Assembly (NCBI GenBank): GCA_947503785.1
Contig: CANNFB010000009.1
Location: forward strand, 1-64,000
DNA length: 64,000 nucleotides
Direction of reading: 5' to 3'
From: an uncultured Campylobacterales bacterium
Lineage (GTDB): Bacteria; Campylobacterota; Campylobacteria; Campylobacterales; Arcobacteraceae
This document shows positions 39,290-48,887 of this stretch, one piece after another. The number at the start of each line of letters is the position of its first letter. The stretch's first letter is position 1. The notes beneath the pieces are model-generated. The model was not told the DNA's origin and did not search any database. It saw nothing but the letters and a program-made list of their open reading frames with translations. Position numbers and translations under genes: made by a program.

Positions 39290-39829
39290 ATGGCTGAAGA
39301 AGAAAACAAAGAAGAAGCAAAAAGTTCAGGTGGTGGAAAAGGTATAATTATAGTACTAATTGCATTAGTTGTGATTTTATTATTAGCAGTTGGTGGTGGA
39401 GCTTATTTCTTATATTCTCAAGGTATGTTCTCCCCTAAAGATTCAGGGTCTGGCGATGAGATGGTTAAGAAAGAAGAAACTGGTGATTCTAAAGAAACAT
39501 TTAAAGCTAATATTGATGACTTAGTTTTAAATATTACGAATGCTAAAGGGAAAGAAAAGTTAATGAAACTGTCTTTTGCTGTTAAGAGTGTTGAGCCTAC
39601 GATTGCTGTAATAATGGAAGAGTATCGAGCAGAAGTTATTGATGTTGTTATTAATCAAATTAGTGCTAGAAGTTCTGAAGAGTTGTTGACTGTTGGTGGA
39701 AAAGCTTTATTAAAAGAAGAGCTATTAGAAGAAATTAATAGTATTATTAATGAAGTAACATCTAATAATGAAGAAGTGAAAGCAAATAGTATTAAAAAAA
39801 TATTATTTACAACTTTTGTAATAAAATAG
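39290..39829 (+). CDS. fliL: Flagellar basal-body protein FliL
   Basis: A 179-residue protein. A short cytoplasmic Lys/Glu-rich N-terminus is followed by a single membrane helix (about 18-42), a linker, and the stomatin-like periplasmic FliL domain (about 72-179), which rings the stator units. The segment VINQISARSSEELL..GGKALLKEELLEEIN is typical. Confidence 0.9.
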   Translation: MAEEENKEEAKSSGGGKGIIIVLIALVVILLLAVGGGAYFLYSQGMFSPKDSGSGDEMVKKEETGDSKETFKANIDDLVLNITNAKGKEKLMKLSFAVKSVEPTIAVIMEEYRAEVIDVVINQISARSSEELLTVGGKALLKEELLEEINSIINEVTSNNEEVKANSIKKILFTTFVIK

Positions 39830-39833
39830 AATT

Positions 39834-40262
39834 ATGATAGTAGCTGTAAAAAGAAATAAAAAACAAAAAGTAATAAAGTTCATTTCTTTAGCTGTCTTAG
39901 TAGCTATGTTTACTGGCTACTATTTTTATATGAGTAAAGAGTTTGAAGAAAAACAAAGAATTGAACTTGAAACAAAAAAAGCAGAAAAATTAGAAGCTTT
40001 AGAAACAAAAAAATATAAAAAAAGTTTAGAAAAAGCGATTCTTACAGAAATAGAAAAAGCTGTAGATTTAATAGGTCAGAAATATATACAACATGTTAAA
40101 ATTATTGAAAATAAAGTTGTAATAATTTGTAAGCCTAAAACGAATTTAGATGCCCTAAAAGTTAGATATGGAACTATGGCTTTAATAAAAAATACGCTAA
40201 ATGAAATTATTATTGCAATTGATGTTAAATATATTGTTAAGAGTAGATTAGATGAAAAATAG
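39834..40262 (+). CDS. Single-pass membrane protein of unknown function between fliL and flgH
   Basis: A 142-residue protein with a basic N-terminus (KRNKKQKVIK), one membrane helix (about 14-32), a charged coiled coil (about 35-65) and a small alpha/beta C-terminal domain (about 70-142). No family is recognised. It overlaps flgH by 11 nt and follows fliL by 4 nt, so it belongs to the flagellar operon. By topology it resembles stator-associated or ring-associated scaffold proteins, but that is inference. Confidence 0.6.
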   Translation: MIVAVKRNKKQKVIKFISLAVLVAMFTGYYFYMSKEFEEKQRIELETKKAEKLEALETKKYKKSLEKAILTEIEKAVDLIGQKYIQHVKIIENKVVIICKPKTNLDALKVRYGTMALIKNTLNEIIIAIDVKYIVKSRLDEK

Positions 40263-40959
40263 TATATTCTTAGTATCAATAGCTTTTTTATTTACAGCTT
40301 GTGGTGTTTTGCCTAAGCAAGAAATTAACTTTACAAAACCAAAAATTCAAATTCCAAAAAAAATTCCAGCACCAAAAAATAATAAAGGTTCATTATATTC
40401 TATGCAAGGGGCTTCTTTATTTGCAGATAAAAAAGACTTGCAAGTTGGTGATATAATTCAGATTAATATTAGTGAGTCTTTATCTGCTGATTCAAATGAT
40501 AAAAGAGAGTTAACTAGTACAAGAGCAAATAAACTAGGTGGTGGAATTTTAGCTGGAACAGGAACTAATGTTTTAAATGGAACTGTTAATAATTTAGCTA
40601 ATAAATTAAATGGGACCTTAGGTGTTGATTTTAGTACAAATAGTTCCTCTTCAGATAAAGGTGCAGTTAAAACACAATTTGATGAAACTTTTGAAACAGT
40701 AATTTCTGCAATTATTGAAGAAACTTATCAAAATGGTAATTATTTTATAAAAGGTTCAAAAGAACTATTAATTGATGGACAAAAACAAGAAATTATTATA
40801 AGTGGAGTTATAAGACCTTATGATATTAGCTCAGATAATTCAATTAGTTCTTCTCAAATGGCTAATTTGAAAGTGCTTTATGACAAAGAAGGTCAAGAAG
40901 CAGATATCTTGGATACACCATGGGGAACAAGATTATTTAGAGCAATTTGGCCATTTTAA
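40252..40959 (+). CDS. flgH: Flagellar L-ring lipoprotein FlgH
   Basis: A 235-residue protein with a lipoprotein signal peptide and lipobox FTAC (Cys17). It forms the outer-membrane L-ring. Conserved parts are GSLYSMQGASLFADKK, VGDIIQINISESLSADS and the C-terminal FIKGSKELLIDGQKQEIIISG in part. It is last in the 37171-40959 operon, overlapping the preceding gene. Confidence 0.95.
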   Translation: MKNSIFLVSIAFLFTACGVLPKQEINFTKPKIQIPKKIPAPKNNKGSLYSMQGASLFADKKDLQVGDIIQINISESLSADSNDKRELTSTRANKLGGGILAGTGTNVLNGTVNNLANKLNGTLGVDFSTNSSSSDKGAVKTQFDETFETVISAIIEETYQNGNYFIKGSKELLIDGQKQEIIISGVIRPYDISSDNSISSSQMANLKVLYDKEGQEADILDTPWGTRLFRAIWPF

Positions 40960-41015
40960 TCTAATTTTAAGAATTGTAATGCAATAATTAGTTATCTTAT
41001 CCTAAAGGAGTCTCA

Positions 41016-42926
41016 ATGCTAGGTACATTAAATGTTTCACATTCAGGACTAAATGCTGCTAAAGTAGCAGTTGAAAACGTATCAAATAATATTGCTAATG
41101 AGAATACTCCAGGATACAAAAAAAGAGTAGTACAACTTAGTGAGTTAGATCAAAGTGATAATAGAGTAACTGGAAGAGGTGTTGATTCTAGTACAGCTTA
41201 TAGAATCACTTCTCAATATATGTATGAGAATATATTAACTGAAAACTCAAAACTAAATCAATATGAAAAATTATCTTCAACATTAGCTAATGTTGAGTCA
41301 GCATTTAAAGAAACAGAAAATAGTGGTTTTTCTGCTGATTTAAATAGATATCTGCAATCTGTTGAAAACTTAAGAACTAATCCAAACTCAGAAGTTGCAA
41401 GAACTACTTTAAAAAATGAAGGTAATACTTTAGTAGAATCTTTACAAAATATTTATTCAAGCATTGAAAAACAAGAATCTTTAGAAAGAGAAGATTTAAG
41501 TAATAATGTTACAAAAATAAATGATATTCTTCAAGAAATTGGACATGTAAATGAAAAGCTTAGTCAATACAACTCACCTTCAAATGATCTTTTAGATAAA
41601 AGAGATCAATTAGAAAAAGAATTATCAATGTATATTGATGTTGATGTAAGAACTGAATTTGGCGAATATGAACTAAAAATAGCAGGAACAACTGCTGTAA
41701 GATACAGTACAAATGTTAGAGCTTTAGAAATTAAAGAAGAAAAAACTCCTCAAATAGACAAATATGTAAATAATATTGATGGCTCGAATATTATCGATAT
41801 TAATGATATTGATGCTGATGATATAATTACTTATAAAATAAATAATGAACTTGAAGTTAGTGTTAAAATTGGAGATGATTCAGGTTTTGATTTAGATGGT
41901 GATGGCGCTAATGATATAATTACTTCTGATAATTATATTAGAGTATTAGCTGAGAAAATCAATACAACTACAGGAATAAGTAGTTTAGTTGAAGCACATA
42001 ATGGAAACTATAAAGTTAATGAAAATGGTGAGAAAGAAGAAGTTTATCCAGGACAAGATAACTTTTTATTAATTGAATCAAAAGTTGATGGACCAGATGG
42101 AAATTTTGAAGGTAGAATTACAGTTGTTAAAAAAACTTTGGATATTACGGATAACACTTTAACAATAAATGATAAAGCTAATTATTTTGCAGATGATGAT
42201 TATAGTAGTGAATCCGAATCTAGAACATTTTTAAGTATTTATGATAGTGAAATTACTGTTAAAAGTGGAATTCTAAAACCACAAATAGATAATTTGGATT
42301 CAACATCATATAATAATAAAATCCAAAACTATAAAGATAAGTTAGACTCATTTGCACAAACATTAAGTGATTTAACTGATAATTACATAAAAACTGATGA
42401 AGGCGATGATAGATATGATGGGTATATATATGGAGATACAAGTGTAGATTCTCTTAAAGTTCCTGTAGTTACGGACCCTATTACACCTGATTATACAAAT
42501 AGTGACATTAATGAACTTAATTTATTTTCAGGTGGGAGTGTAATGTCTTTGAAGTTTAATGAAAACTCTGTAAATGATTTAGAGCAAAATGATTTAGATT
42601 ACTTAGCCACTTTACAATGGAAAAAAGATATTTCATATACAGGAAAAGAACAAGAACCAGGTAATAATTCTGTTAGTTCTTTATCAGAATTTTTCCAAGA
42701 TATCAGAATAAATGTATCCTCTGATAAAGAGAGTAATGATTTTTTATTAAAAACTCAAGAGGGAGTTCAACAAGCCCTTGAAAATGCTCATGATCAATTA
42801 ACAAAAGTTGATTCAGATGAGGAAATGATAAACTTAATTAAATTCCAAGCTGCCTATAGTGCAAATGCTAAAATCATAACAGTTATTGATGAAATGTTAC
42901 AAGTATTACTTGGATTAAAAAGATAA
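41016..42926 (+). CDS. flgK: Flagellar hook-associated protein FlgK (HAP1)
   Basis: A 636-residue junction protein between hook and filament. The N-terminal rod-like motif SGLNAAKVAVENVSNNIANENTPGYKKR (in part) and the C-terminal NLIKFQAAYSANAKIITVIDEMLQVLL are the paired D0 coiled-coil ends. The variable middle is Asp-rich. A clear ribosome site (AAAGGAG) is present. fliD follows after 15 nt. Confidence 0.95.
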   Translation: MLGTLNVSHSGLNAAKVAVENVSNNIANENTPGYKKRVVQLSELDQSDNRVTGRGVDSSTAYRITSQYMYENILTENSKLNQYEKLSSTLANVESAFKETENSGFSADLNRYLQSVENLRTNPNSEVARTTLKNEGNTLVESLQNIYSSIEKQESLEREDLSNNVTKINDILQEIGHVNEKLSQYNSPSNDLLDKRDQLEKELSMYIDVDVRTEFGEYELKIAGTTAVRYSTNVRALEIKEEKTPQIDKYVNNIDGSNIIDINDIDADDIITYKINNELEVSVKIGDDSGFDLDGDGANDIITSDNYIRVLAEKINTTTGISSLVEAHNGNYKVNENGEKEEVYPGQDNFLLIESKVDGPDGNFEGRITVVKKTLDITDNTLTINDKANYFADDDYSSESESRTFLSIYDSEITVKSGILKPQIDNLDSTSYNNKIQNYKDKLDSFAQTLSDLTDNYIKTDEGDDRYDGYIYGDTSVDSLKVPVVTDPITPDYTNSDINELNLFSGGSVMSLKFNENSVNDLEQNDLDYLATLQWKKDISYTGKEQEPGNNSVSSLSEFFQDIRINVSSDKESNDFLLKTQEGVQQALENAHDQLTKVDSDEEMINLIKFQAAYSANAKIITVIDEMLQVLLGLKR

Positions 42927-42941
42927 TAGGAGGTAGAGATT

Positions 42942-44291
42942 ATGGCTGAAGGTATTTTAGGATTAGGGTCAGGGCAAGCGGCATCTTTAAATCAAGACTT
43001 AATTGATAAGTTAAAAACAGCAGAGAGAAAATCTACTGTTGAGCCACTTGAAACAAGTATAGAAAGTATTACAAGTGAAAAAGAAGTATTTACAACTATT
43101 GATGATAAAGTTAGTGAAGTTTTAGATGCGATAAAAGTATTTGATCTATTTACTTTAAGTGGCTCGACTGCTTTTGATCAAAAATCTGCAACTGCAACAG
43201 GTGATTCAGTTGTTTTTGACGCAGCTGACATTTCTTTATTAAATGAAGGTGTAACTACTGTTGATATTAAAAATCTAGCACAGAAAGACACATATCAATC
43301 AAATGATGTTAATGCAATAGTAAAAGATGAAGTTGTAGATTTAGGTATTTTGGATATTACAGTAGGCGGAATACCAACTTCAATTGATACTTCAGGTAAA
43401 ACATATGAAGAACTTGCTTCAGAAATAGATAAAATAAGTGGAGTTAACGCTTCTTTAGAGCAAGTAGGTACTGATTCGTATAGGCTTGTATTAAAAAGTA
43501 GTGAGTCTGGTATTGATAATAAAATTGATATTAGTGATAGTGCTGCAGGTAATGCACTTGGATTTGTAGGTATTGGTAATGAAGCAAATCATACTTTAGT
43601 AGCACAAGATATGAAAGCTTTAGTTGATGGTATTGAATATAATGTTTCATCAAATACTTTAGAAGTGGATGGCTTAAAAATAGCAGCAACAGAAACTGGA
43701 ATTTCTAGTATTAATATCTCAAAAGATAATACTAGTATTGAAAAAAGTATGAATACATTTATAGAAAAATATAATGAATTAGTAGCTTTAGTAGATACCG
43801 AAGTGTACTCAGCTGATTCTGATATTGCTGATAAAGCTGCATTAAAAGATATAGTAAATCAAATAAAAGATAAGTTATTTGGCTCTTATGGGACGAATTC
43901 AGATAAATCAGTATTTAGTTTTGGATTTGAATTAGGAAAAGATGGTTCACTTTCTTTAGATGCTGAAGTTTTTAATAAAGCTTTAGATGAAGATATAGAT
44001 ACGATAAAAGACTTATTTATTGGAAGTGCTGAGAACAAAGGTTTAGGTACTCAAATAAAAGAGCTAATTGATAATATGGGATTCTCTGATGGTGTTATTG
44101 GTTTATATGAATCATCAATGAAAGAAAGAGAAACTACATTAAATGAAGATAAAGACAAAGCAGAAGAAGCATTAAATGCTAAATATACAGCTTTAGCTGC
44201 TCAATTTGGTTCATATGCAGCGATTATTACACAATTTGAATCATCTTTTTCAGGTTTATCATTAATGATAGAACAATCAACTGCAAAATAA
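42942..44291 (+). CDS. fliD: Flagellar filament cap protein FliD (HAP2)
   Basis: A 449-residue capping protein that guides flagellin assembly at the filament tip. It has the N-terminal coiled-coil D0 (SLNQDLIDKLKTAE), domains around QKDTYQSN and VDGIEYNVSSNTL (with the FliD_C start), and a C-terminal coiled coil ending FESSFSGLSLMIEQ. An AGGAGG ribosome site lies between flgK and fliD. Confidence 0.93.
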   Translation: MAEGILGLGSGQAASLNQDLIDKLKTAERKSTVEPLETSIESITSEKEVFTTIDDKVSEVLDAIKVFDLFTLSGSTAFDQKSATATGDSVVFDAADISLLNEGVTTVDIKNLAQKDTYQSNDVNAIVKDEVVDLGILDITVGGIPTSIDTSGKTYEELASEIDKISGVNASLEQVGTDSYRLVLKSSESGIDNKIDISDSAAGNALGFVGIGNEANHTLVAQDMKALVDGIEYNVSSNTLEVDGLKIAATETGISSINISKDNTSIEKSMNTFIEKYNELVALVDTEVYSADSDIADKAALKDIVNQIKDKLFGSYGTNSDKSVFSFGFELGKDGSLSLDAEVFNKALDEDIDTIKDLFIGSAENKGLGTQIKELIDNMGFSDGVIGLYESSMKERETTLNEDKDKAEEALNAKYTALAAQFGSYAAIITQFESSFSGLSLMIEQSTAK

Positions 44292-44314
44292 GAATAAAAA
44301 ATTATTTTATTCTT
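44290..44314 (+). terminator. Possible terminator after fliD
   Basis: A 10-bp A/T-rich perfect stem (AAGAATAAAA / TTTTATTCTT) with a 5-nt loop beginning at the fliD stop. The following T-run is weak. Confidence 0.4.
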
Positions 44315-44338
44315 ATTCTAAAGATATTTAAGTAAAGA

Positions 44339-44349
44339 TATACTATACT
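44339..44349 (+). promoter_or_regulatory. Candidate -10 region for fliS
   Basis: Two overlapping TATACT hexamers (44339-44344 and 44344-44349), 35-45 nt before fliS. Confidence 0.4.
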
Positions 44350-44383
44350 ACCTAAACAACATAATTAAATGGAGACCTAATAT

Positions 44384-44740
44384 ATGGGGATAGAAGCCTA
44401 CAACCAACAAAATGCAGTATCAGATGATCCTTATGCATTAATATTAAAACTTTACGAAGGGGTTATTAAATATTTATCTTTCGTAAAAAGTGCAATAGAT
44501 GATGGAAATATTGAAGCAAAGTTTACATATATAAATAAAGCAATTGCTATATTTGATGAATTAAGAAACGTTCTTGATTTTGATGGTGGAGATGTAGCAT
44601 ACTATTTAGATGGTTTATATTTATATCAAATAGAAACACTATTTTCAGCTGGAGTTGATGATAATGTTAACTCAATAAATCAAGTAGTAAAAGTTACTCA
44701 AGGACTAATAGACGCATGGAAAGACGAAACTGGTCTGTAA
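44384..44740 (+). CDS. fliS: Flagellin export chaperone FliS
   Basis: A 118-residue helical chaperone that holds flagellin monomers before export. The N-terminal AYNQQNAVSDDPYALILKLYEG is the typical FliS pattern, where the family usually has the sequence with S/T before P, and LYLYQIE and the amphipathic last helix follow. It overlaps the next gene by 25 nt. Confidence 0.93.
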   Translation: MGIEAYNQQNAVSDDPYALILKLYEGVIKYLSFVKSAIDDGNIEAKFTYINKAIAIFDELRNVLDFDGGDVAYYLDGLYLYQIETLFSAGVDDNVNSINQVVKVTQGLIDAWKDETGL

Positions 44741-44985
44741 TAGCTCTTAAAGAATTAATTTATATTGATTCTTTAGACTCAAGTGAAAAAGCTGATTCTT
44801 TAGTTAAATGGCATAATAAATATCTTGAAGAAAATAATATTCAAGATTTTGATTTAGAGCTTGAAGATTTAAAGTATTTACAAGAGCTTTTTTTTAAAAA
44901 TATTAACTTTTTAAAAAATCACAAGGAAGAATCTAGATTAGAACTTATAAAGATGAAAAAAGTGAAGAGATTTCTACAACATTAA
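44716..44985 (+). CDS. Small FliT-like helical protein
   Basis: An 89-residue, all-helical charged protein. Its ATG lies inside the end of fliS (25-nt overlap), and no later ATG gives a reasonable start. Its position after fliS and size fit FliT, the FliD chaperone, but sequence similarity is too weak to be certain. Its 3' end overlaps convergent tilS by 12 nt. Confidence 0.55.
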   Translation: MERRNWSVIALKELIYIDSLDSSEKADSLVKWHNKYLEENNIQDFDLELEDLKYLQELFFKNINFLKNHKEESRLELIKMKKVKRFLQH

Positions 44986-45954
44986 ATTTTTTAAATCTAT
45001 TTCTTTTTCTTTTATATAAGCTCGAATATTCTTAGGTATTTTTTGTATTCTACACTTTTCTTTAAACTTTTTATCCATAATTTCATTTGATTTTGGACAT
45101 ATCCAAATAAAATCTTTTTTTATACTTATACAAATTTTATTAGATATTGTAATCTCTTTTTGTCTTAAGATTTCACTTCTTTGAGATTGTGAGAGTAATA
45201 AACCCCTTTTTTTTAATGATAAATCAACAAGTCTAATATTTAAATTTTCATCATTCATATTTGTATATATTTCTAATTGAGATATTTGGTATAAAGCCTT
45301 ATTTGCAATATTTAAAGAGTTGACATCTTTTTCTAAATACTTAAAAGAGTTTTTCACACCTTCTTTATATTCATTTAAAAATTTATCTGAGAAGTTATGT
45401 CTAAAATAGTTTCTTTTATATTTTTCATCATAATTACTTTTATCTATAAAATACTGAATATTATTTTCTTTTAGAAAACTCTCTAATTCATTCTTTGAGA
45501 TTTCAAGTAAAGGTTTAAATGTTTTATAGAATTCATTCTCTTCAAACTCTTTAAATCCAATAAGCTCAACTAATCCCGCGCCTTTGCTTAGTTGCATTAA
45601 AAACCATTCTAGTTTGTCATTAAGTTGATGTCCTGTTATTAAAGTATCGTAAGAGTTTTCTTTTATAATTTCTTTAAAAAAACTATATCTTATATCTCTT
45701 GCAGTTTTTTCAAAGTTAGATTTAGATTCTAACTGAGCTTCTTTGCAAAAGATTCTTTTATTATATTTTAAAGCTAAATCTTTTGCATATTGAAGTTCTT
45801 CTTTTGATTCTTCTCTTAGATTATAATTTACAATTGCAATATCAAAATCAATATTTTCTTTTAACATGATGAAAAATAATGCAGTAGAATCAATACCAGC
45901 AGAAAATGCTAGTAGGTTTTTTGATTCTTTTATTGCACTAAAATTCAAGTTCAT
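44974..45954 (-). CDS. tilS: tRNA(Ile) lysidine synthase TilS
   Basis: A 326-residue N-type ATP pyrophosphatase that turns C34 of tRNA(Ile2) into lysidine, allowing AUA decoding; AUA is common in this AT-rich genome. The P-loop AFSAGIDSTALF (about 17-28) has the SGGxDS pattern with Ala in place of one Gly. TGHQLNDKLEWFLMQLSKGAG is the family's second motif. The C-terminal substrate domain is short. rimO is 11 nt upstream on the same strand. Confidence 0.93.
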   Translation of the reverse strand: MNLNFSAIKESKNLLAFSAGIDSTALFFIMLKENIDFDIAIVNYNLREESKEELQYAKDLALKYNKRIFCKEAQLESKSNFEKTARDIRYSFFKEIIKENSYDTLITGHQLNDKLEWFLMQLSKGAGLVELIGFKEFEENEFYKTFKPLLEISKNELESFLKENNIQYFIDKSNYDEKYKRNYFRHNFSDKFLNEYKEGVKNSFKYLEKDVNSLNIANKALYQISQLEIYTNMNDENLNIRLVDLSLKKRGLLLSQSQRSEILRQKEITISNKICISIKKDFIWICPKSNEIMDKKFKEKCRIQKIPKNIRAYIKEKEIDLKNLML

Positions 45955-45965
45955 ATATTTATGAT

Positions 45966-47315
45966 TTATTTAATTACCGTTGCTAGTAATTTATCACCAG
46001 AAAGTTCAGTAACTCTTACTGTATAGATCTTTCCAAATTCAAGTTGTTTTGGATTATTTTCATCATAAAGTTCATTATCATTTATATAAATTTCTCCATC
46101 AATATCAGGAGCCCAAATAGTTTTTCTAGCACTTAATAAAAATTCATGTTCTTCACTTTCTCCATCAATATAAACTTCAAAAGTTTTTCCAACTTCTTTT
46201 TCTAGTGATTCAGCAGTTGTTTGTGCAATAATTTCACCAATTTCTTCAGCTCTATTATCAATAGTTTCTTGATCAATTAACATATCAGATTTTGCAGCTG
46301 CTGTTCCTTCTTCTGTTGAATAAGAAAATACGTTTGCTCTATCAAATTTATAGTTTTGGATATAGTCACATAAAGCTTTATGGTCTTCTTGTGTTTCACC
46401 TGGGTGGCCTGCAATAAATGTTGTTCTTACAAAAGAGTTTGGTTTTGATTTCATATGATCCATTAACTCAATTAATTTTTCAACACCTTTCCCTCTTTTC
46501 ATAATTTTTAGCATTGAAGGAGTTATATGTTGAAGTGGCATATCAAAATAGTTTTGGAAAACTTTTGAATCTGCAATTTTATCAATTAAAGATAAAGTTG
46601 TAGTCGATGGGTAAAGATAAAGAATTCTTGCTGTTTTAATACCTACAACTTTTTCAACTTCAGAGATTAATTGTTCTAATCCATCTTTTTGTCCTAAATC
46701 TCTTAAAAATGATGAAGAATCTTGTGAAATAAAAGTAAAGTCTGAATATCCTTTAGATACTAATGAACTTACCTCTTTTACTAGTGATTCAAGAGTTCTA
46801 GAGTGTAGTTTTCCTTTAAATGAAGGAATAGCACAGAATGAACAAGACTGATTACATCCTTCACTTAACTTAACGTATGCATGATATGAAGAACCTGTTA
46901 TTACTCTTTCATTTGTATCTGATGCTAAAAACACTTGATTTGTAAAAGCACTTCTTTTTTCATTTACAAGTTCGTCAATTCTATCATAATCACCAACACC
47001 TGTAAAAATATCAACTTCTGGAATTTCTCTTTGTAATTCCTCTTGATATCTTTGTGTTAAACAACCAGCAACTACAAGAACTGATTCGTCTTTTCTTTGG
47101 TCATGTAAGTCTAAAATAGTATTAATACTCTCTTCTTTTGCAGAATCAATAAATCCACATGTATTAACAATTAATACATCAGCAGAGCTTGCATCATCAC
47201 TTATTTTATACTCTTTTAGTTTTCCTAACATGATTTCAGAATCAACAAGATTTTTTGTACATCCAAGAGATACTAAATGTAAAGATTTTTCAGGATTTTG
47301 TGTTGTAAATTTCAT
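45966..47315 (-). CDS. rimO: Ribosomal protein S12 methylthiotransferase RimO
   Basis: A radical-SAM enzyme of 449 residues that methylthiolates Asp89 of ribosomal protein S12. The N-terminal UPF0004 domain supplies three cluster cysteines (SLGCTKN Cys19, NTCGF, AGCLTQR). The radical-SAM motif is CNQSCSFC (about 152-159), and a TRAM domain forms the C-terminus (about 380-449). tilS follows 11 nt downstream. Confidence 0.96.
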   Translation of the reverse strand: MKFTTQNPEKSLHLVSLGCTKNLVDSEIMLGKLKEYKISDDASSADVLIVNTCGFIDSAKEESINTILDLHDQRKDESVLVVAGCLTQRYQEELQREIPEVDIFTGVGDYDRIDELVNEKRSAFTNQVFLASDTNERVITGSSYHAYVKLSEGCNQSCSFCAIPSFKGKLHSRTLESLVKEVSSLVSKGYSDFTFISQDSSSFLRDLGQKDGLEQLISEVEKVVGIKTARILYLYPSTTTLSLIDKIADSKVFQNYFDMPLQHITPSMLKIMKRGKGVEKLIELMDHMKSKPNSFVRTTFIAGHPGETQEDHKALCDYIQNYKFDRANVFSYSTEEGTAAAKSDMLIDQETIDNRAEEIGEIIAQTTAESLEKEVGKTFEVYIDGESEEHEFLLSARKTIWAPDIDGEIYINDNELYDENNPKQLEFGKIYTVRVTELSGDKLLATVIK

Positions 47316-47373
47316 ATGAAGTTGTTGCCTTAGTTTTTATGCAATTTTAACATAAAACTAATAATATAAGATA

Positions 47374-47406
47374 AAATAAAGAATAGATAAACTCTATTCT
47401 TTATTT
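47374..47406 (-). terminator. Terminator of yceI on the minus strand
   Basis: A 13-bp A/T-rich perfect stem (AAATAAAGAATAG / CTATTCTTTATTT) with a 7-nt loop in the gap between yceI and rimO. Read on the minus strand it ends in TTTATTTTAT. Confidence 0.65.
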
Positions 47407-47414
47407 AAAAAGAG

Positions 47415-47981
47415 TTATTTAGCTTTGATACCTTCAATTTCAATATCAAGTTTAATAGTATTTCCAACTGTCAGACCACCAGCTTCTAATATTTTATTCC
47501 AAGTAATACCAAAATCTGTTCTATCGATTTTTCCACTTAAGGCAAATCCAGCTCTTTCATTTCCCCAAGGATCTTTAATAGTTCCACCATTATCAAAGTC
47601 AAGTTTGATATTTTTTGTAACACCTTTCATAGTAAAGTCACCATAAACATCATCACCGTCAACTTTTGTTAATTTAAATGTAATTAATGGAAATTTAGCT
47701 GCATCAAATAATTCGGGTTCTCTTAAGTGCGCATCTCTTTTTTCATTATCTGTATTAATTGAAGCTGTTTGAATTTCTCCATTTAAAGATACTAAAGTCT
47801 TAGTTTTTTCGTCATATTCAAATGAGCCTTTAAATTCATTAAAGTTTCCCTTTACATTTGAAATCATTAAATGTTTAACTTTAAACCCCATGTTTGAGTG
47901 ACTCTTATCTACGTTGTATGTTCCTGCAAAAAGTGTTGAAACTAATAATGTACTTGTTAGTACGAATTTTTTTAAATTCAT
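47415..47981 (-). CDS. Periplasmic YceI-family lipid-binding protein
   Basis: A 188-residue protein with a signal peptide (about 1-19, ending at LFAG). The lipocalin-like YceI barrel follows: YNVDKSHSNMGFKVKHLMIS (in part), KRDAHLREPELFDAAKFP and DRTDFGITWN. YceI proteins bind isoprenoid-type lipids such as polyprenyl molecules. It is a single minus-strand gene. Confidence 0.93.
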   Translation of the reverse strand: MNLKKFVLTSTLLVSTLFAGTYNVDKSHSNMGFKVKHLMISNVKGNFNEFKGSFEYDEKTKTLVSLNGEIQTASINTDNEKRDAHLREPELFDAAKFPLITFKLTKVDGDDVYGDFTMKGVTKNIKLDFDNGGTIKDPWGNERAGFALSGKIDRTDFGITWNKILEAGGLTVGNTIKLDIEIEGIKAK

Positions 47982-48047
47982 TTTAATCCTTTTATAAAAT
48001 TTTTAATAACAAATATAATAACATCATAAAACTTAAAATTATAAAAT

Positions 48048-48866
48048 CTATAGCCAAATATTATCTAATAATCTTGTATTTCCAAATTTTGCTACTATTA
48101 ATATAATTGTGTTTTTTAATTCAATTTCTTTTATTTCATTAAAATCTCTATCTACAATAGCTACATATTCTACATCTAAAGTTCTCATAATTTCTAGTAT
48201 TCTATTTTTTATAATCTTTACATCTACTTCACCTTTAGCTATTAAAGCCCCAGCTGAATATAAAGATCTTGAGATTAATAAAGCTTCTTCTCTTTGCTTA
48301 CTACTTAAATAAATATTTCTAGAACTAAGTGCTAATCCATCACTTTCTCTTACTATTTCACATGAGACTATATTAATTGGAAGGAATAAATTTTTAACCA
48401 TTTGAGAAATTAGTGATAGTTGTTGTGCATCTTTTTTTCCAAAGTATGCATTTGTAGGCTGAGTAATTCCAAATAGTTTTAAGACAACTTGTAATACACC
48501 ATCAAAATGTCCAGGTCTTGAAAGCCCTTCTAAAATATAGCTTTTATTTGGTGCTTTTATTAAAATCTCTTCTTTTGAATACATAGTAGAAATTTTAGGC
48601 ATAAATAAGTAATCAACTTTACAAAGTTCACATATTTTTTTATCGGCTTCTTCTTTTCGCGGATATGCATCTAAATCTTCACCTGGAAGAAATTGAGTCG
48701 GGTTTACAAAAATTGAAACAATTACAATATCATTGTCTTTTCTAGCTTGTTTAATAAGTGAAATATGTCCATCATGCAATGCTCCCATTGTTGGAACAAA
48801 GCCAACATTTGAAGTTATAGTTTTTCTTATGTTTTGTAATTCTTCTATAGTTTTTAATATTTTCAA
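48048..48866 (-). CDS. panC: Pantothenate synthetase PanC
   Basis: A 272-residue enzyme joining pantoate and beta-alanine with ATP. Visible features are [14 protein letters not shown] (HIGH-type motif, about 24-37), [16 protein letters not shown] [13 protein letters not shown], and [10 protein letters not shown] with the KMSKS-like loop [13 protein letters not shown]. It is on the same strand as the ABC permease upstream, 21 nt away. Confidence 0.96.
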   Translation of the reverse strand: MKILKTIEELQNIRKTITSNVGFVPTMGALHDGHISLIKQARKDNDIVIVSIFVNPTQFLPGEDLDAYPRKEEADKKICELCKVDYLFMPKISTMYSKEEILIKAPNKSYILEGLSRPGHFDGVLQVVLKLFGITQPTNAYFGKKDAQQLSLISQMVKNLFLPINIVSCEIVRESDGLALSSRNIYLSSKQREEALLISRSLYSAGALIAKGEVDVKIIKNRILEIMRTLDVEYVAIVDRDFNEIKEIELKNTIILIVAKFGNTRLLDNIWL

Positions 48867-48887
48867 TTATTTTCCTTATTTAAATTT

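Noticed and set aside
40960..41015. Sigma-54 or sigma-28 promoters before flgK and fliS
   Set aside because: No GG-N10-GC or TAAA..GCCGATAA type element could be found; -10-like boxes of the housekeeping type are present instead.
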